Source of the DNA: Micractinium sp. NFX-FRZ
Lineage: Eukaryota > Chlorophyta > Trebouxiophyceae > Chlorellales > Chlorellaceae
Direction of reading: 5' to 3'
Assembly: GCA_029339195.1 (NCBI GenBank)
Contig: JAPTJF010000115.1
Location: 100,162 to 164,161 of the forward strand
Length of the DNA: 64,000 bases
The translations under genes and the position numbers were made by a program. Under the pieces are notes generated by a model. The model had not been told where the DNA came from and searched no databases. It saw only the letters and a program-made list of their open reading frames with translations. This document shows, piece after piece, positions 46,813 to 64,000 of the stretch. Position 1 is the first letter of the stretch. The number at the start of each line of letters is the position of its first letter.

Positions 46813-49800
46813 ATGGAGAACTACAGCAAGGGCGTGGTGCTGGGTGTGGGCACCTTCGGCAAGGTGCTGATGGCCACGCACAAGGAGGTGAGCAGGATGA
46901 GATCGCTGGTGTTCGGGAGGAAGTTCTAGCGGACTTTGAATTGCCAGCGGCGTTTCCTGGGAATTGAAGCCCCACCGCGGGCCTCCGCCGCTACCGCTGC
47001 CGCTGCCGCCGCCTGCGTTCCGCCGCCACCCTACTCATCCCCCCCTCTTCCCCCTCTACTTTGTCACCGCGTTGTCCCGAAGCCCAGACGGGGGAGGTGG
47101 TGGCCATCAAGAAGATCCAGGTGGGGGAGAAGGGGGAGGGCGTGAACGTGACGGCGCTGCGCGAGGTGAAGCTGCTGCGGGAGCTGCGCTCCCCTTACCT
47201 CGTCCGCCTTCTGGAGGTGCTGCCACAGAAGAAGGGGATCAACCTGGTGGGTGCTGGACGGTTGATGGGTGGGTGGTACGTAGCCGGGTGCTGATGGCGG
47301 GCGGGTGGCTGAGTTGAACTGGCATGCATGCCAGGGAGCAAGGGTGAGCCGTGATGAGCGGTTGTCACCCCAGGTCTGGGTGGGTCGGGCGCACTGGTGC
47401 CAGCAGAGGTGGAGGAAGGCTGCAGCGGCGACATTGTCCCCACATGCCCGCTGCGGCATGCCTGCTCAGCATGTGCTGAGACCTGTGCATTACCTCTGCC
47501 CTCTTGCCCTTGCATCTTACCCCAGGTGATGGAGTACTGTGCTAGCGACCTGGAGCACATCATCAAGGACCGCTCCCGCCTGCTGTCTGCCGGGGACATC
47601 AAGGCATACATGCAGGTGGGCAGCTGGGATGTCCATGGTGCCGCTGCCCGTGTGAATGGGCTCTGCTTGAACGGCCAGGCACAACAGATACATGAGGCGG
47701 GGGGAAGGGCACGCGTGGTGGGCGGGGCGGCGGCAGGCGACCGTGATCAAGGAGGCAGACGGCGGTTGAGAGTGCCAAGCGTGTTGGCTGGCCCACCAGG
47801 CGTCGCAAGTGGAGTGCCTTGCTGGCGCAGCTGTACCGCGTCTACACCCTCACCACCTCCAACCCTACCTCGGCCCCACCCTGCCATCTTTGTCTGCCTC
47901 CCCTGCCACCCCCTTCTTGCCAGATGATCCTGCGCTCCCTGGACTTTTGCCACTCCCACTGGGTGGTGCACCGGGACATCAAGCCCAACAACTTCCTGGT
48001 GACTGCCAGCGGGGAGCTGAAGCTGGTGAGAAGCTGGGGTGCAGCCACTGAATGTCGGCTGGCTGATGCTGGGGGACGGTTGGGTAGGCGTGGGCAGTGG
48101 CGTGCGTTCTGGCGACTGCCTGTTGTGAGACGATGGTGAGAAGCTGGGGAACAGATGGGTGCAGGCAGGCGGCTGGTTGCACGTGGGTGCTGTGGCTGGG
48201 CTTGACGTGCTGGCTGGGCGGCGGCTGGCTGGGCGGCTGCAAGCGGGCTCGCCATGCCTCGGGTTTGGCCGCTCACGGCCATGCCCTCTGCTGCCTCTGG
48301 CTGCTGCTGGAGTGGTCTGAGAGCGGTTGCTTTGCCCCTGCCCACGCTGTGGCCATTTGTGCAGGCGGATTTCGGCCTGGCCCGGGTCTATGGCAGCCCT
48401 GACCGGCGGTACACAAACCAGGTCGGTGTGTCTGGAGGGAGGCGTGCCTGCAGGGTTGCCATGGAAGGGCGGGCCTCCCGCCAGCCCAGGGGCACCCCCA
48501 CATCCGTGCCTGCACTCAATGGCTACGGGTACACTGCCAGCAAGGAAGCCACGTGAACAAGCCTGAACACCTCCCAATTCCCCCCACTTCACCCCTCACT
48601 AACCCCTGCCTACTCCGCTCCCCGTGCCCCCTCACCTCCTTCCTATCAGCTCGCCCCTCATGACCACTGTTCCGGCTCACCTCACCCCGCCTTGTCTCTC
48701 CCCATCCCAGTGTGCTTGCCCGCTGTCGCCGCCCCCCTTTCACAACCCCTCCCCACCCCTCCCTCCCCTCCTTCCACCTGCGCCCTCCCCAGGTGTTTGC
48801 CCGCTGGTACCGCCCGCCCGAGCTGCTGTACGGCTCCACCTGCTACGGCCCCTCTGTCGACATCTGGGCCGCCGGCTGCATCTTTGCAGAGCTGCTGCTG
48901 CGCCGCCCCTGGTTTGTGGGGGAGTCGGGTGAGTTGGGGAACGGGCGGTCGTCTGTAGGTGATACCCTGTGATGTGTTGCGCGGGCCGCCGGCTGCTGTT
49001 TGTGGAGCTGCTGCTGCGGCGCCATTGGTCGGTGGGGGAGTCGGGTGAGCCTAGAGAGGGAGGGTGGCGTCCTCCGTCAGGCGGACAGGCCCACCGCAGG
49101 TGGAGCCGGAGCTCTGTGGGAGCGCAGGGATTCTCTTCACATGGGCAGACGACACGTGGGTGCTCTCAGTCTCTCAGAAAATGCAGTATGACCTGAGTGT
49201 TGTTCCTTTCTTTCTTGGCCACCCCTGCAGACGTGGAGGTGCTGACCAAGATCTACCTGGCGCTGGGCACCCCCACCGACGACTCCTGGGCGGGCTTGCG
49301 TGCCATGCCCGCCTTCATGGAGTTCCAGCCCACCCCCGCCCCCGGCCTGCGCAAGATCTTCCCCGCCTCCATCGTGGGGGTGCGCGCTGCTGCGCTGTCC
49401 TGTCCTGTGCTGTGCTGTGCTGTGCTGCTGTTTCCTTCATGCAGATCCGTTGTTTGCCTTGTCAGTTGTGGTGCTGCAGATAGCGGCAGTGCTGGTGCTA
49501 CTGTGTGCAGCGGGAGGGGGAGGACGGGCAGCCAAGGCCTGCTGCTTGCAAAGAGGCACACCCTGCAACCCCTCCTGACGCCGCTGACGACGCTGTGCTT
49601 CTGCTCTCCATGAATGGTGCCGCTGCTTGCATCCTGTCCCTTGTGCCCCTGGCCATTGCATTGACCACCGATCCCGACCTGCCCTTTGTGCCACATTGCT
49701 CCGGACGCCCTTTCGCTGTGCTCAACGGCTGCACCTGCCTCCCTCCCTGCCCGGCAGGCGAGCGATGACGCGCTGGACCTGCTCTCCCGCATGATGTCGC

Positions 49801-50318
49801 TAGACGCATCCCGCCGCATCAGCGCCGCAGACGCGCTGCAGCACCGCTACTTCAAAAGCGAGCCGCTGCCCTCGGGAGTGGACCAGCTGCCAAAGCCACG
49901 CGTGCGGTCGGTGGAAGACGGCGGCGGCGGCGGGGGCGCAGCGGCAGCGGGCGGCGGCAGCAACGGCGGCGCCGCAGCGGGCGCAGCGGCAGGGGCAGCC
50001 CCCGCAGCGGCAGATGCGCAGCAGCAGCAGCAGCAACAGCAGCAGAACGGCAGCGGTGGCGCGGCAGCAGAGGGTAGCGGGGGCAGTGCGCAGGCGCTGG
50101 CAGCTAGTGGGGAGGCACAAGGCGCAGCACACGGCACGGGAGCCGCCAGCGCCACGCCACTCCTGGGTGGGCGGCGGCTTTCACAGATACCCGAAAGCCT
50201 GCTGGGTCGCATGGAGCGTCCCAAGCTAGACAGCTCAGATGTTGCTTTCTTCAAGAAGAGAAAGTTCAACCTGGATGGTGCGGGGGACGAGGGAGATGAT
50301 GACGTGGACGCAGCGTGA
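46813..50318 (+). CDS. CDKD: cyclin-dependent kinase D (CDK7-like, CDK-activating kinase)
   Basis: Eight exons: 46813-46887, 47088-47246, 47526-47615, 47924-48025, 48365-48421, 48793-48928, 49231-49379 and 49758-50318, about 442 residues. Landmarks: Gly loop GVGTFG (11-16), VAIKK (Lys ~33), cyclin-binding helix NVTALRE (45-51), a CDKD/CDK7-type variant of [15 protein letters not shown] (Asp ~126), [19 protein letters not shown] with T-loop Thr ~159, then [14 protein letters not shown] and [19 protein letters not shown] with cyclin H and MAT1 forms the CAK of TFIIH; it activates cell-cycle CDKs and phosphorylates the RNA polymerase II tail. After the kinase domain comes a Gly/Ala/Gln-rich linker and a basic FFKKRKFN that may be a nuclear signal, then an acidic end. 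TGTAA follows at 50433. Confidence 0.9.
48021..48150 (+). repeat. duplicated donor region in CDKD intron
   Basis: TGGTGAGAAGCTGGGG spans the exon end and donor at 48026 and recurs 110 bases into the intron (48134). Confidence 0.6.
48868..49050 (+). repeat. duplicated exon end plus donor in CDKD
   Basis: About 65 bases covering the exon end ([19 protein letters not shown]) and donor GTGAGT (48929) recur 117 bases later at 48985-49050, in the intron, as [21 protein letters not shown] plus GTGAGC. This is the longest and clearest intron echo in the window. Confidence 0.85.
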
Positions 50319-50819
50319 GCAGCAGCCACAGCAGGCCGCCAGCGGAGGGCGGCGCACACATACCCTGCTGCTCGCTCTGGCACTCTGCTGCGGCCTCCTG
50401 GCATCACCACTCTTCAGTACTTTGCTGGGAACTGTAACACTGCTGGTAGTAGGATGGGGTAAAGCGGGGGTAGCACAGAATTGATAGTTTAGTTGATTGC
50501 AGGCGTTCGGGCACAGGGCAAGGAGCGGCAGCGCTGGCGGCGGCGGCCAGGATTAGGGTTCTGTCTGCAGGGCGGGTCAATGTGCTCAGACCCTCATCAC
50601 GCGTCTCCATGCACTTCAAGCACACAGCGCTGCGACCCCGCCAACCCCAAGCAGTGCCGTAAGTGCGCCCCGCACATGGCGCTGGTCGGTGGGCGCTGCG
50701 TGCGCTGTGATGACCCCCGCTGCGATACCTGTCCCAGGCACCCCGGGCTCTGCACCTCCTGCCGCTCTGAGGGATACACAGTGGACCAGGCCACCAAGCG
50801 TTGCAAGATGTCCTCCTGA
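50299..50819 (+). CDS. possible small secreted Cys-rich protein
   Basis: The solid part is 50571-50819, which encodes about 82 residues with 12 Cys in CxxC-like spacing (QCRKCAPHM, GGRCVRCDDPRCDTC, GLCTSCRSEGYTV) and a stop. It resembles EGF/furin-like cysteine modules of secreted or surface proteins. A candidate first exon, 50299-50433, starts MTWTQREQQ and carries a good signal-peptide core (THTLLLALALCCGLLASP). Splicing ACT/GTAACA to CAG/GGCGGG is in frame and gives ~127 residues. That first exon would overlap the last 20 coding bases of CDKD in another frame and its poly(A) signal. Alternatively the ORF starts at 50493 without a signal, or the whole region is CDKD 3' flank. Confidence 0.4.
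50433..50437 (+). terminator. candidate TGTAA polyadenylation signal of CDKD
   Basis: TGTAA 115 bases after the CDKD stop codon. Confidence 0.45.
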
Positions 50820-51313
50820 CCGCTCTGCGATGCTCACCCTACTAGCTGCACTTTCGGGTGAGGTCTGAACGTGAATGGCGCCTGCCACACTGCCAGGCCC
50901 CCATCGCACAGACCTTATGAGTTAGTGCGCTTGTATTTTCGGGTCGCCTATCTCAGAAACCTTCAAACTGTGTCACTCAATGCAATTTGCCTGCTCATCG
51001 CCTGTATCGCCTACCCCACACGCACGACAATCTACTACTCCCCGCACGAGCATGTCGCACTACATGGACAGCTGGCAGCTGCACTGCGCTGACGCCTGCT
51101 TGACGTGACATGTGTGAGCTCTTCTCCTTCACAGTGCGGTTCAAACAAGATTGCCAAGCACACGTAGGAAGCAGCAGATCTCTACCCAAGGTTGGTGCCA
51201 TCGAAGGCTGCATGCACTCACGACATTGCTGCCGACCATCCGGCGCCCCCACAGCAGGCGCCGCACACAGAACTTGCTCGTTGTGCCCATAAGCTATAGC
51301 GACCCCACTCTAG
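50820..51313. other. convergent intergenic
   Basis: 494 bases between the Cys-rich ORF and the ankyrin-type gene. The sequence is less GC-rich and I see no exon or RNA gene. Confidence 0.35.
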
Positions 51314-53818
51314 CTAGCTGAGGTAGCCGTAGAGGGGATGCTCGTCATATTCATCGTCCAAGTAGTCATATGGGTTCTCTTCTATGTCCTTCAGCGTGCG
51401 CCATGCGCTGCCGGCATCAGGCAGCGGGCGCCAGGCGCTGAGCGGGTAGGCACAAAGCGCGATGACGCGCTGCAGCACGTCGGGCGGCAGCGCTGCCAGC
51501 CAGCATGCACCCTCCGCGCTGCCCCATGGGTTGTTGGCACGGCGTCGTCGGCGGGTGACGGCGCCTGTAGGCACAGCCTCGGAGCTATGCGCAGCAGTGG
51601 CAGACCCACGGTGCGCTGCCAGCAGCAGGGTGCGTACCGCGGCCTGGAAGGCTGGCGGGAAGTCTGGGTGCCGCTCGCAGGTCCAGGGCAGCTGCTGTGC
51701 AGCGCGCCACAGCCACCTGCACGGGGTGAAGGCAGGCAGGGGGCGGATTTGCAGCATGCCCGCCAGGCTGGCCGCCTGCCTGCACAGCAATGCACGTTCA
51801 TGTTCACGTTCACACTCACATTCACAATGACATAAGTACACGCAAGAAACAGGTTCTTGTTAGCTTGCGTAAGCATCCCACCTGCCGCCTCCTTCCAGCT
51901 CCCACTTGCTTGCCAGCTCCGGGTCATCAGGAGGGTAGTAGGAGGCCAGCGGGGGTGCCAGAACATTCATTTTGTAGCTGGTGAAGGTGGCGGGGTGGCA
52001 GCCCGCCGCCACCAGTGCCTCCATCATGCGAAGGTGCATCAGGTGCTGGCGCTCCAGAGGCTTTGAAGACACGGTTGGGGGGGCATGGTCAATGTTGAAG
52101 CCCTCGTACACAGCCTGCATTGGTTGGTAAGGGAGATAGGTGGTGCTGGCTCCTTGGCAGCCAGGGTGGGCCACGGGCGAGCGAGCAGCCAGAATTAGGA
52201 GCACACTGTGGTACAGTGGGTGCGTCCTCCTCACCCTGCCGGCATGATTGCGCAATCTGGCTGTACGCCGGCAATAATAGCGGCCGCTGAAGTGCAAAAG
52301 CAGGCGGCGGCCAGCCTCTCCGCTTGCAAGGACCCAAGACTACCCTTCCTTTGCTGCCTCCCAATGCGTACGGCCCCCTCACCTCCTGCAAAATGCCTGG
52401 CAGCCTGTCCAGCACAGCATAGATGGGGCAGGTTTGCACGGCATTCATCAAGCCATGTGTGGGCACCGCAGGCCTGCCCCGGCTGAGCAGCAGCGCCAGC
52501 GCCCTCACGCTGGCCTCGCCAGCTGGCATGCCAGTGATGGTGGCATGGAGCGCTGCCAGGCTGACGCTGCCGCCCGCCGACAGCACGGCATCCAAAGCCG
52601 CCGGGCCCGCGCTGGCTGCGGTGGGCACCAGCGGCAGATAGGGACCCCAGCCACGGCGGAAGCCGTCTGGGCCTGCCTCCTGCACAAGCGCTTGCTGCAG
52701 CGCAGGCAGCTGCAGCGCTGCTGCCAGCGCCGCTAGTTTGCCGTGGCTGCACAGTTCAGCCACAAGCTCACGCAGGTCGTAGCCCCCTAGTTGCGTGGCT
52801 GCCGGCACCGCCAGCCACTGCGCAAGCTCTGCATCTGGCACTTGAGCCAGGCGCGCCCGCAGGCCACGCAGCACATTGCGGACTCCTGTACTGCTACCCA
52901 GGGCTGCCAGCGGGCCCCCAGTGCTGTGCTGCTCAAGCAGGTGCTGCAGCAGCCAGGGGCAGGGCGGGTACGGGTCCTCCGTGCCACGGGATGCCGCCGT
53001 GCTGCGCCGGGGGTGCGCCAGCTCCACGGCTGCAGTGTGCAGCGTGCATGCACTGTCTGAGCTGCGTGCGCTGGTGTCGTCCACTGGCTGCACCCACCCC
53101 GCCACCAGCACCCCTGCCATCTCCTGCACCGCGGCTGGAACCTGGGACTGCGCCGCCGCCGTGGCGAACCCGCCTGCCGCTGCCGTCGAGTAGGCTGCCA
53201 GGTGAGCGAGTGCGCTGGAGGCATCGAGGCGGTATGCACCGGCTGTAACCAGCTGCCGGGCTGCTGCGGCCGCCCCGTGGGACACCGCCACCTCCAGAGG
53301 GGACTTGGCAGGGGATGCAGAGAGCAGGGCACCCAGCTGAGCCGCGCTCAGGTGCAGCGGGGCCAGCGCCAGGATGGTGTCTTGCACATCCGATGAAGTG
53401 AAGGCCCGCTTCAGACTGGTGCGAGACTCCAGAAGCGAGCCTGTGGGAGACATAGCAAGCAGGCATGAACATGTGAGAGACAATGCGGGCCACAAGCATG
53501 GGCCGCAGGGTGCTCCCTGCACGACCCAGCCGCCCGCAGCGGCGACACCAAGCCGCACCCCAGATGGTGCTGGTGCTGCTATTGCCAGCAGGCACTATCC
53601 TACGCGACTATCCACGTGCCTTTCGCCTCCAGCAGCGGTGCCACGGCCTCTGGGAAGTCCGCTAGGGCGGCAGCGTGCAGGGCCGACACGCCTCGGAAGG
53701 TGAGCGGTGGGTTGGGCCGGCCCAGAGCCACCTTCAGAGAGGGGAGGTCGCGCCTGAGCACGGCCAGGAGGAGGGCGGGATCCTCGGCCGTCGCTGGGGG
53801 CGGCCGGTGCGCAGCCAT
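51314..53818 (-). CDS. ankyrin-type protein with C-terminal LPPDVLxxVI motif
   Basis: Four exons, 5' to 3': 53620-53818, 52383-53440, 51882-52114 and 51314-51716, about 630 residues. The first exon reads PALLLAVLRRDLPSLKVAL then GVSALHAAALADFPEAVAPLLEA, which fits ankyrin repeats. The large second exon is Ala/Leu-rich helical sequence with further ankyrin-like pairs (SPLEVAVSHGAAAAARQLVTAGAY). The last exon has WLAALPPDVLQRVIALCAY, an F-box/SOCS-like motif often found at the end of algal ankyrin proteins, then an acidic Tyr-rich tail (PYDYLDDEYDEHPLYGYLS). Ankyrin repeats bind proteins; a substrate-adaptor role is only inference. The first intron must use a GC donor (53618-53619) to keep frame. 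An upstream in-frame Met lies at 53911. Confidence 0.7.
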
Positions 53819-55091
53819 GGCGGTGCTTGCTGCTAACGAAAGTCTCTGGGCTACTGGGAGTTCAAAAAGCAGAAGGGTGCGTGCAAGAGAAGCCCTGGGC
53901 ATTCTCAGCAAGGGGAAGAAGGCGGGGGGGCGCGCATGCCGCCGCCGCTGTCAGTGATGAGTTGTGATGGCTGGCAACGCTGTTCAGGGGTGCTGTTTCT
54001 ATATTTGGGGCAGCTCTGCATGTTTTGAGCTCGCAACAGTCTCGGCAGTGTGGCGTGCGCACCAGCCTGAGTTGCGATCGAGCGTGTCGGAGGTGGCTGA
54101 CGGCCCAGGCCTGGTGGTGACTGCCGGCAAGTATGGCACACCCAACAGCACAGGCTTGAACAGAACAGGGAGAACAGGGAGGGCCTGGCCCCCGACTTGC
54201 ACAGCCAGCGAGCAGCAGAGGCGGCAAGACGGCGTGATGCAAGCCTGCCCGCTGCAAAGCCAGGGTTAGCCAGGGCAGCGGTCGCGGCGCTGCCAGTGGG
54301 GGCGGGCACACAGCAGCACGGCTGCCACCTTTAATTCTCTTCTTCCAGACGCCTGCCCCATGGTTCTGCAGTGTGCGTCTGACAAGAAGAGCATGCCCTG
54401 ACCCCACCTACCCTGAACCCTCACCCCAGTTGCCAACCCATGGTGCGTAAGGAGGAGAGTGAGGCGAACTTGTCATGATGAGCTGTCCCCTTACCGGCAT
54501 TGCCGCCGGTGAGTGTACAGCAGCAGCATCCGAGGGCGTCAGGAGGAGCAGGTTGCCCCAGGACACGCGCCCGCCTGTGCTGGCGCTTTTGTCAAGGCTG
54601 GGTGGCGTTTGTACCACTGGCGCGCCTGCATCCTTGTAAATAATAAACAAGTTCGTAGATCATCACCATACGGTTCATGGGTCTCGGCAGGACAAGTTAG
54701 GGGACCCAGGTTGGGCAGCAGCAGCAGAGGACCCACACACCGCCCTCGTGCAGCGTGGCGGCCGCCCTTGTCCAGTGACGACTGGCTGGGGGGGGGGGGG
54801 TCCTGCATCATTGGCAGCTTTTCAGAACATACTGGATCACTGTTGATTGCAATTTGGGAGCAGCAGCACCCTCAGAAGCTCCGCAATTGGCCAGAACCCT
54901 CGTGCCTGCTGCCCGTGCTGGGCTCTTGTGATGGCCTTACTCTGCCCTCTCACCTTGGGCCGTGCTCACACATTCGAGTCGGGAAGTGCTTTTGGCGGCT
55001 CTGAGGAGCGCCGGACAGCCACACTTGCCTGGCACGGCACTGGCAGACCCCTGCCACAGCAAAAGCTTTCGCGCGTGAGGCAGAGCTCACC
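53819..55091. promoter_or_regulatory. divergent intergenic, ankyrin gene / FtsH gene
   Basis: 1.27 kb with a G-run near 54787-54800 and an AT-rich patch near 54635-54655 (TAAATAATAAAC). I see no exon chain. It must hold both promoters; no named element recognised. Confidence 0.35.
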
Positions 55092-63153
<8,062 letters not shown>

Positions 63154-64000
63154 GAGGTTGATTTTCGCAAGCGCACCCCGCTCAGACGGGTGGAATAAGC
63201 CATATGCCAAGCGTGCCTCCACACGGCGGCGCCTGTAGCTTGAAGCAGCAGCCACCGCCTGCCAGTTGCACGGCCCCCAGCCCGCTCTGCCTGCTCTGCG
63301 CCTGTCCAGTTGGGTTAGCGCTCAAATCCCGGGTGCCTTCCGCAGCCCCCTCGTTCTCCCTGCTGCCCTGGGCCTCCCTCCCAGCGCGTCTCCTGCTCCC
63401 GGTCTGCACCCCAGCCCCCCTGCAGACCGGGTTGTAACTCCCACCCCCTTCAAATCTTCTGTACCCTTTTCATTCATGCCTCTAATTTTTCAGTGCACCA
63501 CCCAGGCGCCACACGCACGCACGCGGCGCTTGCAGGCGCCCGCCGCTGCAGCCGCCACGCTTGGGCCCACCCGATGCCACGCCCCTGTAACATCCTGGTA
63601 CAGCACAGGACTCGGTACCTCACCACACGCAGCGAGCGCAGAAGCCTGTGCCACGCTGCACGCAGCATGCGGTGGTGGGCACAGGAAAGCAGGGCAGAGC
63701 TGCAAGAGCGGGGGGCGGCTGCATGATGTTGGCCAAGGGCCAGAGAAGGATGGCACCCGTGTGCTGTGCCAAGTGACGCCCCCAGGGCTAATGGGAGCCC
63801 CCTTGCATTCGGGGGTCTCTGTTTGGTTGCCCGATCACGTCAAGATGCTGAGGCTAATCTGTAGATGATGTGATGTTAGAAGGATTGAAAAGAGCGGACA
63901 CTGCCAAGACCTGCTGCTCAACAGTCGGAATAATTCGCCCATTCCGGGTTTCGTTCCTGCCCCGTTCCTGCCTCGTTCGTCACGAACAGATAGCGGGAAC
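63154..64000. other. 3' flank of FtsH gene to the window end
   Basis: 847 bases with no supported gene. TGTAA occurs at 63433-63437 and 63586-63590. Confidence 0.35.
63433..63437 (+). terminator. candidate TGTAA polyadenylation signal of FtsH gene
   Basis: TGTAA 280 bases after the stop codon; a second lies at 63586. Confidence 0.4.

Noticed and set aside
54513..55004. 163-residue plus-strand frame upstream of the FtsH gene
   Set aside because: No recognisable motif and composition typical of flanking DNA; no splice chain attaches it to FtsH.

Overview
This is nuclear DNA from a green alga, most probably a Chlorella/Micractinium-type trebouxiophyte. The base composition is GC-rich, nearly every gene is split by many short GT..AG introns, codons strongly favour G/C at the third position, and several genes carry TGTAA (the chlorophyte polyadenylation signal) downstream of the stop. 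A chloroplast-targeted ribosomal protein and plant-type families (CDKD, FTSH3/10-like protease) fit this. I see no rRNA, tRNA, CRISPR, transposase or viral gene. All spliced models below were built by eye from splice sites and reading phase. Each complete model gives an unbroken frame, but none has been tested against cDNA.

Layout. 1-747 (-): 5' end of an ESCRT-III Snf7/VPS32 gene running off the left edge. 1424-4968 (+): TBC-domain Rab GAP. 5563-17179 (+): a 29-exon gene that joins a ubiquitin-interacting motif, a Ufd2/UBE4-type E4 core and a BIRC6-type E2 (UBC) domain in place of the usual U-box. 17962-21020 (+): F-box-like/SAP protein. 22126-25111 and 26002-30119 (+): tandem BAR-domain paralogues. 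31025-34453 and 36242-39548 (-): tandem RAF-like (TKL) kinases that both end in a CaaX box. 40178-41811 (-) and 42015-44348 (+): divergent pair, cytosolic eL43 and chloroplast uL10c. 44967-46514 (-): single-pass membrane protein of unknown role. 46813-50318 (+): CDKD (CDK7-like). 50299-50819 (+): possible small secreted Cys-rich protein. 51314-53818 (-): ankyrin-type protein. 55092-63153 (+): mitochondrial m-AAA protease of the FtsH/AFG3L2 type.

This is ordinary eukaryotic gene order rather than an operon-like system, although membrane-traffic genes (VPS32, TBC, two BAR) and ubiquitin genes recur. Two observations stand out. The first is the E4-E2 fusion, which would put chain elongation and E2 chemistry on one polypeptide. 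The second is a recurring intron architecture: many introns contain a degraded second copy of the adjoining exon end together with its splice site, offset by about 90-145 bp and mostly 110-122 bp. This occurs in at least five unrelated genes here and suggests that introns or splice junctions have expanded by local tandem duplication.
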